Assembly (NCBI RefSeq): GCF_001530125.1
Contig: NZ_LDUG01000029.1
Span: 1-39,951 of the forward strand
Length of the DNA stretch: 39,951 bases
Direction: 5' to 3'
DNA from: Thiobacillus denitrificans
GTDB lineage: Bacteria > Pseudomonadota > Gammaproteobacteria > Burkholderiales > Thiobacillaceae
Shown: in pieces, positions 33,431 through 39,951 of the stretch
Layout of the letters: every line of letters begins with the position of its first letter
Position numbering within the stretch: position 1 is the stretch's first letter
Program-made: the position numbers and the translations under genes
Notes under the pieces: generated by a model
What the model was told of the DNA's origin: nothing
The model's input: only the letters and a program-made list of their open reading frames with translations
Database searches by the model: none

Positions 33431-34690
33431 TCAAAACTCGCTACGCAGGTTGATCAGGGCGCTGTTGTAAACATAGCTGGAGAGCGCCTCACTGGAATCG
33501 CGCACGCCTCTCTTCAATACCAGGCCGAGCATCGTGTTGCGCAACACCGAATACTCCACTCCGGCCTGCACGGTGGAGAGCCGATCCTCTCTGGCCTGTG
33601 CCGTTGACTGCACAAAGCCGGGGTCGCCGGCGTAATCGATATCGTCGTATCTGAGTTGCGTGTTGAATGCCAGCTTGGCGGTGGGCTTCCAGTCGGCGCC
33701 GAACGCGATGCCCTGATTCAGGGTATAGCTTGCGGTATTGTTTTCCAGCGCGCCGATGTCACGATGAACCGACGCCCTTAAAGTGGTTTGGCCGGTAACC
33801 GTCCAGTCCATTGCCACAAGTCCGGTCAATCCGGAAAAATTGCGCTGCGGCATATCTGCGTAGCTGCGCTGGGTGTAATTCAGCTTGCCAGCCACCTGTG
33901 TTTTTCCAGTGGGCGCCCAGGCAACGGCAACGCCGTTATCCCATTGCCGGTAATCATTATCAACGAGCGACAGCCCGACAATCTGGCGATTCGGATACTG
34001 GCCATCACTGCGCTGGCTGATCAGCTCCACCGTCGACCCCTTGCGGCTGCTGTACTGCACGCCGGCGTTCACCGTATCCACCGTGGCATCCTGTACCTGC
34101 TGGATCGAAGCGTTGTTGTTTGTTTTGGTTCTATCCGCGCCAAACTTTACTTGCCAAGGATTATCCAGTTTGATTGCGCCGCGAAAAAAGGTCCTGCGGG
34201 TGCGTATCAGGTTGCTGACTGGCTGCTTGACGTTGGCATAGCTTGCCTGGGTGAGTGTTTCCGAAATGCCGACGTCACCCTTTGCCGCACTCCCCACCAG
34301 CCAGTCCCATTTCAAATAGGCATCGTGGCCATCGTAATCCAGCATGTTGTATTTGCTGAACCACGTCTGGTTGAACTCGGCGTGCGCCTTGATTGCCTGG
34401 CGGCTGAGGCGAAGGTTCATATCCATCCCGGCTGCCAACGTATGATAAGACTCGGCCGTATCGGTGGTTCCCAGCACGGCGTTGGCCTCCTGGTCGTTCT
34501 GGAGACGGAACAGATTGCTGTCATAGCCATACAGCCCACGCACGTACGGCCTGAAGGTATCTTCTTCATCCTCTACACGGGATGACTCTGCACGGGATGA
34601 GCCCGAAATCATTCCGAGTGCCATCAGCAAGGCCAGGGTTTCAGCGGCAGTCAACTGTCGCATCTCGATTGTGCGGGCACAGGTTCTCAT
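33431..34690 (-). CDS. epsL: EpsL-type outer-membrane beta-barrel
   Basis: The protein (419 residues from ATG 34690) has a signal peptide (ALLMALGMISGSSRA), FRPYVRGLYGYDSNLFRL, and then repeated amphipathic strands up to a C-terminal phenylalanine (SALINLRSEF), typical of an outer-membrane barrel. It matches the EpsL proteins of PEP-CTERM/EPS operons. The start is uncertain: GTG 34867 overlaps the previous stop but would place 59 charged residues before the signal peptide, and ATG 34663 has no ribosome site. ATG 34690 has AGGG six bases upstream. Confidence 0.8.
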   Translation of the reverse strand: MRTCARTIEMRQLTAAETLALLMALGMISGSSRAESSRVEDEEDTFRPYVRGLYGYDSNLFRLQNDQEANAVLGTTDTAESYHTLAAGMDMNLRLSRQAIKAHAEFNQTWFSKYNMLDYDGHDAYLKWDWLVGSAAKGDVGISETLTQASYANVKQPVSNLIRTRRTFFRGAIKLDNPWQVKFGADRTKTNNNASIQQVQDATVDTVNAGVQYSSRKGSTVELISQRSDGQYPNRQIVGLSLVDNDYRQWDNGVAVAWAPTGKTQVAGKLNYTQRSYADMPQRNFSGLTGLVAMDWTVTGQTTLRASVHRDIGALENNTASYTLNQGIAFGADWKPTAKLAFNTQLRYDDIDYAGDPGFVQSTAQAREDRLSTVQAGVEYSVLRNTMLGLVLKRGVRDSSEALSSYVYNSALINLRSEF

Positions 34691-34863
34691 GGCGAGCCCT
34701 ATTGCCCTCGCCAAACTGAGCACCAGATTGCACCCCACCTGTTTGGCGCACCTTTTTCGCGGTGCTGGACCCAGCACATGATGATGCATTTGCAGCACGC
34801 GTTTTTCGGCAGGTTTGATCATTAATCTATTGAGCATTCGTAATAAGCTTCTGAATGGAATGC

Positions 34864-35196
34864 TCACTTGATGACCGGCAGATTCTTTTTACCGCCATGC
34901 CACAGACGCATGCCGATCAAACCCAGAATCGCTGCAAGCATGGCCCAGCGATCGACTTCAGGTACGGCGGAAACACTTAACTCATCCGGATTGGATGCAT
35001 CATTCACCCCAGGTCTGGCATACGCTTCATAGACGGGTGCGCCGTAGGAAACCGCCCTCACCGCAGGTTGGCGATTCACGCGCGTATCGGTTGATTCCAC
35101 TTGCATGCCTGCAACACTCTCGCCCGGCACCGATCCCGCCAGAATCGCCAGCGACCAGACACACATCCCAATGGCGGTATGTATTTTCAAGCGCAT
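34864..35196 (-). CDS. Small secreted protein with PEP-CTERM-like C-terminus
   Basis: The 110-residue protein has an N-terminal signal peptide (MRLKIHTAIGMCVWSLAILAG), a short polar middle, and a C-terminal tail VPEVDRWAMLAAILGLIGMRL followed by basic residues. That tail is the VPE - hydrophobic helix - basic layout of a PEP-CTERM sorting signal, which exosortase enzymes process. Related small proteins occur in XrtB-type EPS operons. No exosortase gene is visible in this window. It sits between gumD and epsL. Confidence 0.75.
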   Translation of the reverse strand: MRLKIHTAIGMCVWSLAILAGSVPGESVAGMQVESTDTRVNRQPAVRAVSYGAPVYEAYARPGVNDASNPDELSVSAVPEVDRWAMLAAILGLIGMRLWHGGKKNLPVIK

Positions 35197-35254
35197 TGAT
35201 CTTCTCCTATGAAAATAAACATTTGTTCAAAATCGCATCCAATCCGGCGCATGC

Positions 35255-36646
35255 TCAATAAGCCTTGGAATCTTTCAGCACCAGCTTCATGGTTTTAAAA
35301 ATGATGGTCAGATCCAGCCATAGCGACCAGCTTTTCAGGTAGGCAATGTCGTAAATCACCCGTCCTTCCATCTTGTCGATGGTGTCGGTCTCGCCACGAT
35401 AGCCATTGATTTGCGCCCAGCCGGTAATGCCCGGCTTGACCTTATGGCGCCACATGTAGCCATGAATCAGTTTGCGGTAATGCTCGTTATGGGCTACGGC
35501 GTGCGGGCGTGGTCCGACGATACTCATCGTGCCCTGCAGGACATTGAGAAATTGCGGCAATTCGTCCAGTGAAGTGCGGCGCAGAATGGCACCAAGTCGG
35601 GTCACGCGTGCATCATTCTGGGTCGCTTGTGTGACAACCTGATTGTCTTCGCACACACTCATCGAGCGGAATTTGTAAACCAGAATTTCATCGCCATCCA
35701 CGCCATAACGGCGTTGCTTGAAAATCACCGGACCTTTCGAGGTGGCTTTCACCAGCACCGCAATAAGCAGCATCAACGGTGCGATTGCCAGCAAAATCAG
35801 GCTGGCTGCCACCATATCGAAAACGCGTTTGTGGACAGCATTGATTCCCGTCAACGGGGTCTCGAATACCGAGATGACCGGAATGCCATTCACATTATCC
35901 AGCCGTGCCTGAACCGGATCGAACATGAATACGTCGGGCACGAAATAGATCGATGCAGTGGTATCCCTGAGTGAGCTGACCAGATCCATTACATGCGGAT
36001 GATTGAACATGGGGAGCGTGATATAGACCTGGTCGATTTCATGCTCCGCCACATAGGTTGCGACATCATCAATGCCACCAAATACAACGCTTTTCAGTTC
36101 GTTCTCGCAGCGATCGCCGGAACGATCATCGAAAAATGCCTCAACCCGCATCATCAGGCTGCGTTGCTGATGAATTCTGTCGGCCAGCTTGCGCCCCAGT
36201 TCATTGGCACCGACGATTACCGAGCGCCGGATATTGCCCCGGCCTCGCAATAACTCCAGATATGCGCGCACCAGTGAATGTCCAGTGAACAGCAGCAAGG
36301 GGGTAATCAGCGCCCACCATAACAAAACCCGGGCGTTGTAATCGTCAATGATTCCGCTCAGCACCCCGACCGCACCCAACATGACCAGCACAATCAGCCA
36401 GGCGATCAACAAATTGAGTGCATAACTCGCGTGGCCGCCCCGTGCGGAAACTGACGACTCGAAAAAACCGAAGCCATCAAATACCTGAGATGCCAGCAGG
36501 AATGCGAATATCCCGAGCAGCAAATGCAGCCCGTCAAATTTCTGCTGTTCCAGCGCCGCGGCAACAACCAGGGAAAAGAAAATAATCAGAGGGTTGACCA
36601 GCCGCTTTGCCAAACTTAAAACCGGATGTTCATAGCCACCAAACAT
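35255..36646 (-). CDS. gumD: Undecaprenyl-phosphate glucose phosphotransferase (GumD/WcaJ/EpsB)
   Basis: The 463-residue enzyme starts EPS synthesis by moving glucose-1-phosphate from UDP-glucose to undecaprenyl phosphate. The N-terminal half has about four membrane helices and a CoA_binding_3-like Rossmann domain ([17 protein letters not shown]). The C-terminal bacterial sugar transferase domain has [69 protein letters not shown] and [21 protein letters not shown] lies eight bases before ATG 36646. It is the first gene of the EPS locus in the direction of transcription. Confidence 0.93.
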   Translation of the reverse strand: MFGGYEHPVLSLAKRLVNPLIIFFSLVVAAALEQQKFDGLHLLLGIFAFLLASQVFDGFGFFESSVSARGGHASYALNLLIAWLIVLVMLGAVGVLSGIIDDYNARVLLWWALITPLLLFTGHSLVRAYLELLRGRGNIRRSVIVGANELGRKLADRIHQQRSLMMRVEAFFDDRSGDRCENELKSVVFGGIDDVATYVAEHEIDQVYITLPMFNHPHVMDLVSSLRDTTASIYFVPDVFMFDPVQARLDNVNGIPVISVFETPLTGINAVHKRVFDMVAASLILLAIAPLMLLIAVLVKATSKGPVIFKQRRYGVDGDEILVYKFRSMSVCEDNQVVTQATQNDARVTRLGAILRRTSLDELPQFLNVLQGTMSIVGPRPHAVAHNEHYRKLIHGYMWRHKVKPGITGWAQINGYRGETDTIDKMEGRVIYDIAYLKSWSLWLDLTIIFKTMKLVLKDSKAY

Positions 36647-36736
36647 TTGGGAACCTCATCTTTCATATTGTTAAGCCCATCAGCCTGATTGCCCGATATA
36701 TTTATCGGGCTGAATCCAGAAACCCCATCAAGCGGC
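36591..36736 (-). repeat. gumD leader, matched by a diverged copy at 22968-23113
   Basis: This segment covers the gumD 5' codons and about 90 bp upstream. It aligns with 22968-23113 in the same orientation, which suggests a duplicated or second-origin EPS operon start. Divergence extends into the noncoding part. The hairpin at 36691-36710 is not kept in the other copy. Confidence 0.72.
36691..36710 (-). promoter_or_regulatory. Leader hairpin upstream of gumD
   Basis: GCCCGATA and TATCGGGC form a perfect 8-bp stem around a 4-base loop, 45 bp upstream of the gumD ATG. It could be an operator or an mRNA element. There is no T-run on the gumD-reading strand, so it is not an ordinary terminator. 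Confidence 0.45.
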
Positions 36737-37302
36737 ATAGGCAGAACGAAACATGACTTGGTCACGAGCAAAAATCAGGCCAATCTTCCTCATGCCACTG
36801 CGCCCGGCATGGCGACCACCAGGGCAATCGGTAATTTCAGCATCCTTCAGCTTGCCGTTCGGACCGACGACATTGCTGCCTTCATCGTTTGACATGGATG
36901 ACGTGGCGTCCCCTGAGCGGGTCGCCTTTGCGTCATTGCCTGGCCTGTCTGGATCGGACGATGAATGATTCATCCAACAGGAATCGATTCCGGAATTGCC
37001 GGACTGCCTGAAATCGGTTTGGGAAGGCGTGGAATGCATGAGGTTTTTTGAGCACGGGAATGTAAGGTGAGCTTGTTTGCAAAACCGTTACAGCGAGGCG
37101 CCACGGAACTGGACGCAACATCCTCCACTAGCAAAGTACGTACCAATGAAAAAATAATTTTAATAAACAACCAGATACTGAATTTTTTTGGATTATTCAG
37201 CGCAACAGACAAGGCCAACTGTCCCCAGATAGAGACAAAAATTTGGCTAATGCGTATGCTTATTCAAAATCGTTCATAAAAACAAAAACATAGGATGCGC
37301 CA
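36737..37302. other. Gene-free region upstream of the EPS locus, probable promoter region
   Basis: No convincing gene is seen. Short open frames occur on both strands, but none has a recognisable domain or good start. Positions 37140-37295 are strikingly AT-rich compared with the rest of the window, with several A- and T-runs. This would suit a promoter or nucleoid-protein binding region for the minus-strand EPS operon. I cannot place a -35/-10 pair with confidence. Confidence 0.4.
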
Positions 37303-37328
37303 CGCGTGTCGCCAAATGGCGACACGCG
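37303..37328. promoter_or_regulatory. 26-bp palindrome (11-bp arms, AAAT loop)
   Basis: CGCGTGTCGCC and GGCGACACGCG are exact inverted repeats around AAAT. It marks the edge between the AT-rich EPS upstream region and GC-rich chromosome. It may be an operator or a bidirectional terminator stem. No T-run is adjacent. Confidence 0.5.
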
Positions 37329-37352
37329 CAAAATGAGGGGCGGCCAAGGAGC

Positions 37353-37371
37353 CGGACTGCGTTGCAGTCCG
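37353..37371. repeat. Short perfect hairpin
   Basis: CGGACTGC-GTT-GCAGTCCG forms an 8-bp stem with a 3-base loop, 25 bp after the larger palindrome and before the MBL-gene remnant. Its function is unknown. Confidence 0.4.
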
Positions 37372-37423
37372 AAGGGCACCACATGCTGCTGGTGATGCAG
37401 ACGGAATTGGCCAGGCTGAGCAG

Positions 37424-37632
37424 TTGCGCGACGAGGGCAAGCTCGGCTTCGTGCCGGACTACATGGGCGACGACCCGGAAAACGTCAAGCGCGGCCTGCG
37501 CAAAGCATTTCTCAAGCACCTGCGCGAGCGCGAATTGACCACCTGCTGTTCGCCCACGACGCCCCCTGGATCGGCGGCGCCAGGGCCGGCCTCGAGACAT
37601 TTTTGGCGGATATGAAATGGCCGGGATGCTAA
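37424..37632 (+). pseudogene. 3' remnant of the metallo-beta-lactamase-fold gene
   Basis: The frame reads LRDEGKLGFVPDYMGDDPENVKRGLRKAFLKHLRERE, matching the last third of the gene at 13474-14100. One codon is lost (alanine in PDAYMG). After RERE a one-base deletion (GAATTGACC against GAATTCGACC) shifts the frame; the sequence otherwise continues to the same TAA at 37630-37632. The first two-thirds of the gene are absent. It is part of the right direct repeat (37424-37868 plus 38056-38104). Confidence 0.82.
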
Positions 37633-37642
37633 CCCGGTCAGT

Positions 37643-38173
37643 TCACCGGCCGAGGAGTTCCCGAACCGCCCAGCCCACCAACGCCAGCATCCCGCACGGC
37701 GCCCACACCCAGCGCAGTTCCGAGCGCAACACGCGCAGGCCAAGCCGCGAGAAAAGTGCCGATGGGCGAAAGGGCGACACCTCGATCACCCGCCACGGCA
37801 GGAAATAGCGCCGGTGCGAAAACGGACTGAACAAAGCGATGCCGAGGCCGCCGTTGGTCATCGCATCGATCAGCCCATGCGACGCAGTGCTGACCAGCAG
37901 CACCCCGAACGCGGTCAACGGATCGGCACCCAGCGCCGGTGCCAGCAACGCGCCCGCGCCCGCCAGCGCCGCCGCAAACGGCAGCGAATGGGTAAAGCCG
38001 CGGTGGCCGAACGGATGGTCGTAGGGAACGCCCAGCCACAGCCCCAGCGCATCGACGTCGGGCAGCACCGCGCAGATCATCGCCAGCGCCAGCAGCCCCG
38101 GCGGCACCGTGTCCGGGTCCAGCGCCACGGCCAGCGCCAGCGGCACTGCCAGATGCGAAAACGGCGTCGCCAA
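37643..38173 (-). CDS. DUF457 (YdjM-like) metal-dependent hydrolase, membrane
   Basis: The 176-residue protein is the intact counterpart of the remnant at 14111-14366. It has several hydrophobic segments and the conserved MICAVLPDVDALG, YDHPFGHRGFTHSLPF and STASHGLIDAMTNGGLGIALFSPF motifs carrying the presumed metal ligands D, H, H and D. It belongs to the DUF457/YdjM inner-membrane family; the biochemical role is unknown. It converges with the MBL remnant, 10 bp between the ends, as in the left repeat. Confidence 0.83.
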   Translation of the reverse strand: MATPFSHLAVPLALAVALDPDTVPPGLLALAMICAVLPDVDALGLWLGVPYDHPFGHRGFTHSLPFAAALAGAGALLAPALGADPLTAFGVLLVSTASHGLIDAMTNGGLGIALFSPFSHRRYFLPWRVIEVSPFRPSALFSRLGLRVLRSELRWVWAPCGMLALVGWAVRELLGR

Positions 38174-38217
38174 GCGCGTTACCTGTAGTCGAGCATCAGT
38201 CGGGCGATACCGCCGGA

Positions 38218-38457
38218 TCAGCGTTTACGCCGGGTTTCGGAACAGCGGATGATCGCATCGTTGGTCTGCAGATCCAGGCAATGGCGCAGATCGCCTTGCG
38301 GCAGGCGCGTCGTCTTGCGCGCGTGCATCTGCTCCCGGTCCTGCACCCTTTCCTGCGCAGCAACGGTTTGCGCCGACTCGGCTTCCCGATCAACGCCATC
38401 CGCCATCGCCACCCCGGCGACGCACAGCAAGGGCAATGCAAGGAATTTGATTTTCAT
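38218..38457 (-). CDS. Small secreted protein of unknown function
   Basis: The 79-residue protein has a clear signal peptide (MKIKFLALPLLCVAGVAMADG) and a good AAGGAG ribosome site. The mature part is charged, with a C-terminal RHCLDLQTNDAIIRCSE segment whose two cysteines could form a disulphide. I do not recognise a named family. The signal peptide and ribosome site support a real gene. Confidence 0.65.
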   Translation of the reverse strand: MKIKFLALPLLCVAGVAMADGVDREAESAQTVAAQERVQDREQMHARKTTRLPQGDLRHCLDLQTNDAIIRCSETRRKR

Positions 38458-38487
38458 AAGCGCTCCTTCAATGTGACATGCGTTAAT

Positions 38488-38560
38488 CGTAGGAGCGGCG
38501 CCCTCGCCGCGATCTCCGCACCGCAGCGATCACCCTATCGGCGGGGGCGGGCCTCCTACG
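38488..38560. repeat. REP-like inverted repeat pair
   Basis: CGTAGGAGCGGCGCCCTCGCCGCGAT-type sequence at the left is matched imperfectly in inverse orientation at the right (…GGGCCTCCTACG), with outer arms CGTAGGAG/CTCCTACG exact. The GTAGGAGCGGC core is like the REP elements of gamma- and betaproteobacteria. It lies between two minus-strand genes and may also act as an mRNA 3' structure. Confidence 0.6.
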
Positions 38561-38600
38561 TTGGCCTCCGCCGAATGACGCTCGATATTTCCGGACCGCA

Positions 38601-39148
38601 TCAATCAGCCCGCACCCGTTCGCACCCCACCGCATCACCCACCCGGATCATGCCCCCAGCCAGAATGCGCGCCTTAACGCCGCCATGGCCGCGCATCGCG
38701 TTATAGCCGCCCGGCCCCAGCACCGCTTCCATGCGCGAGCAGGGATCGCAATGCCCCGTCACCGCCAGCACCACCTTGGCGCCGATGCGCAACACCAGCG
38801 TCCGGTCGCGAAACAAGGCATGTGCCGCCAGCAGGTTCAGCCCCGACACCAGCAGATTACGCCGCAGCAAAGCCGCATCGACATGCGCCCGCCCCGTCAG
38901 CGCCGCCACCACCGGCAGATGCTCCGCCTGAATCAGTGTCACCTGTCTTTTACCGCCTTCAACCCGGCTTCGCGACGACTGCGCGTAATGGTCGCCTTCG
39001 AGCCCACACGCGGCAATCGCCCTGACGGATTCGACCGCGACCACCTCACCACGGCCTCACCACGGCGCTGGGGGCGCAGGGTGATCGCCTCGATCCGGCC
39101 CGGGTGGGGGAAGCGGGTTGTCAGTTCGCGCAGGTCGGCTTCGCTCAT
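38601..39148 (-). pseudogene. MOSC domain protein, frameshifted by an 11-bp tandem duplication
   Basis: ATG 39148 (GGAG upstream) starts [32 protein letters not shown]. The family continuation is [20 protein letters not shown], then [34 protein letters not shown] (the conserved cysteine) and [11 protein letters not shown], all in another frame. The 11-bp unit CCTCACCACGG is present twice in a row at 39044-39065. Removing one copy joins the two frames exactly. MOSC proteins handle sulfur or molybdenum-cofactor chemistry. Confidence 0.85.
39044..39065. repeat. 11-bp tandem duplication
   Basis: Two adjacent exact copies of CCTCACCACGG (39044-39054, 39055-39065). The length is not a multiple of three, and it is what breaks the MOSC reading frame. 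Confidence 0.88.
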
Positions 39149-39177
39149 GGATTTCTCCGGTCGGTCGCGCCCTGAAC

Positions 39178-39270
39178 TCATGCAGCCAGCCGCTGGATCA
39201 GCCAGATCAAGCCGCCCGCAACCGCCAGGCAGATCAGGCAGGCGAGCAGAATTTTGACGAATTTCGGCAT
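39178..39270 (-). CDS. Possible 30-residue single-pass membrane protein
   Basis: MPKFVKILLACLICLAVAGG followed by LIWLIQRLAA is a basic start plus one hydrophobic helix, the usual form of a small membrane protein. The ribosome site is weak. It lies between the MOSC and nitroreductase remnants on the same strand. Composition alone supports it, so confidence is modest. Confidence 0.35.
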   Translation of the reverse strand: MPKFVKILLACLICLAVAGGLIWLIQRLAA

Positions 39271-39296
39271 CTGTTTTTTTGTCGGGTTACCGTTCG

Positions 39297-39630
39297 CTAT
39301 TTCGCACTGCCGGCCGGATAGCCCACGGACTGCGCGAGGATGATGCGCTGATGGCGCCCCAGCCCCATGGCTGCGCCCAGCGCGTCGCGATCGACCAGGC
39401 TGCGCACCACCACTGCCAAACCGGCCGACGCGCAATAAAGATACACGTTCTGTGCGATAAAGCCGGCGTCGGTTGCGCTGTAGAAGGCCTTGTCCTCGGC
39501 GCTGGCCCGAGTCAAGGGCATGCCGCCTGCCGTCTCGGACGGCGGCAGCTTGATTGCCCCGGTTTCCTGCGCCAGTCCGCTTCCTACCATGCTCATCATG
39601 AATACCCCCCACGTATCGCCAGCACTTCAT
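39297..39630 (-). pseudogene. SagB-type nitroreductase with internal deletion and frameshift
   Basis: ATG 39630 has AGGGA upstream and begins a signal peptide (MKCWRYVG). The six-C run at 39605-39610 shifts the frame, and reading one base over gives FMMSMVGSGLAQETGAIKLPPSETAGGMPL. The protein then jumps to the nitroreductase C-terminus: EDKAFYSATDAGFIAQNVYLYCASAGLAVVVRSLVDR and RIILAQSVGYP. Roughly 100 residues that hold most of the FMN site are missing between these parts. The N- and C-terminal pieces are in one frame across the deletion. Confidence 0.75.
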
Positions 39631-39771
39631 CGTCGGTTTCCCTCTGGAGAACGAGCGTCTGTCTTCAACCTGGAAACCGCAGTTGGACGCGCCCGATGGT
39701 GCATCTGGGCGTGTGTCTGCCGCATACGATTCCACATGGGCTTCAGCCCATAGTGGATCGGAGTCCTTTAG

Positions 39772-39902
39772 GGAGACGCTGATTAATCCGTCTTTGCGAG
39801 GAGCGAAGCGACGCGGCAATCCAGAAATGCCTGCTTAATCAATGCGCTGGATTGCCGCGCTTCGCTCGCAATGACGGTTATATCGAATTAATCAGTGTTT
39901 CC
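39772..39902 (-). mobile_element. 131-bp MITE-like element, copy B
   Basis: This is the reverse complement of 8761-8891 with one mismatch, at the terminal base. It is flanked by TTAG on both sides (39768-39771 and 39903-39906), a different target sequence from copy A (CTAG). Two independent insertions of the same element therefore occurred. The shared YTAR consensus supports the boundaries. Confidence 0.85.
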
Positions 39903-39951
39903 TTAGGGCGAAGCAACGAGGCGGCAGGCCGGGGCCTGCAACGAGGCGCGA

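Noticed and set aside
36728..37039. 103-codon minus-strand frame upstream of gumD
   Set aside because: No domain, no good ribosome site, odd composition; an equally open frame exists on the other strand. Treated as noncoding leader.
13890..38104. Classic integrative island with integrase and att sites
   Set aside because: No integrase, tRNA or exact att repeat is seen; the flanking repeats are long, diverged gene copies instead.

Overview
The window looks like chromosome from a GC-rich betaproteobacterium. I infer Nitrosomonadales-type (Thiobacillaceae, Gallionellaceae or Methylophilaceae relatives) from the epsB/E/F/G/L plus PEP-CTERM style of the exopolysaccharide genes and from the dapC-dapD housekeeping block. 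The genus cannot be fixed from sequence alone. No rRNA, tRNA or CRISPR array was seen.

Left part (1-9.2 kb) is ordinary and intact. It holds the tail of an unknown gene, a HigBA-type toxin-antitoxin pair behind a perfect 16-bp palindrome, rlmA, a VOC protein/EamA exporter pair divergent from dapC-dapD (lysine/diaminopimelate pathway), an M48 lipoprotein protease, a DUF4870 membrane protein, and a coupled L,D-transpeptidase/DUF882 pair acting on the cell wall. Positions 9.2-14.6 kb are a decay zone. An intact CapA-like gene and an intact metallo-beta-lactamase-fold gene sit among a truncated dgkA, an IS4-family element with a frameshifted transposase and a 3 x 24-bp in-frame repeat, a phosphodiesterase with a stop and a deletion, a frameshifted DUF336 gene, a DUF457 gene with a 204-bp in-frame deletion, and a cydA fragment.

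Centre (14.7-36.7 kb) is one large exopolysaccharide locus, all on the minus strand. Its enzymes match the xanthan set family by family: GumD-type priming transferase, GumM, GumH, GumK and GumI glycosyltransferases, UDP-glucose dehydrogenase supplying UDP-GlcA, GumL ketal-pyruvyltransferase, a GumF/G-like acyltransferase, a Wzx flippase and a GumE polymerase. Export is by betaproteobacterial EpsE (Wza-like), EpsF (Wzc-like) and EpsG, plus the outer-membrane barrel EpsL and a PEP-CTERM-like small protein. EpsG has an N-terminal 24-5-24 double motif resembling the c-di-GMP-binding MshEN domain and a degenerate P-loop. A GC-richer module (second flippase, pyruvyltransferase-GT2 fusion) splits the gum genes. 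A second copy of the gumD leader and first codons marks its downstream edge.

The EPS locus is bracketed by imperfect direct repeats (MBL tail plus DUF457 gene) at 13.9 and 37.4 kb. On a larger scale, two nearly identical 131-bp MITEs in opposite orientation (8.76 and 39.77 kb), each with a 4-bp YTAR target duplication, enclose almost all of it. A different 158-bp MITE-like element sits exactly at the gumL stop codon. The right end (37.3-39.95 kb) again mixes intact genes (DUF457, small secreted protein) with broken ones (MBL tail, MOSC, nitroreductase).
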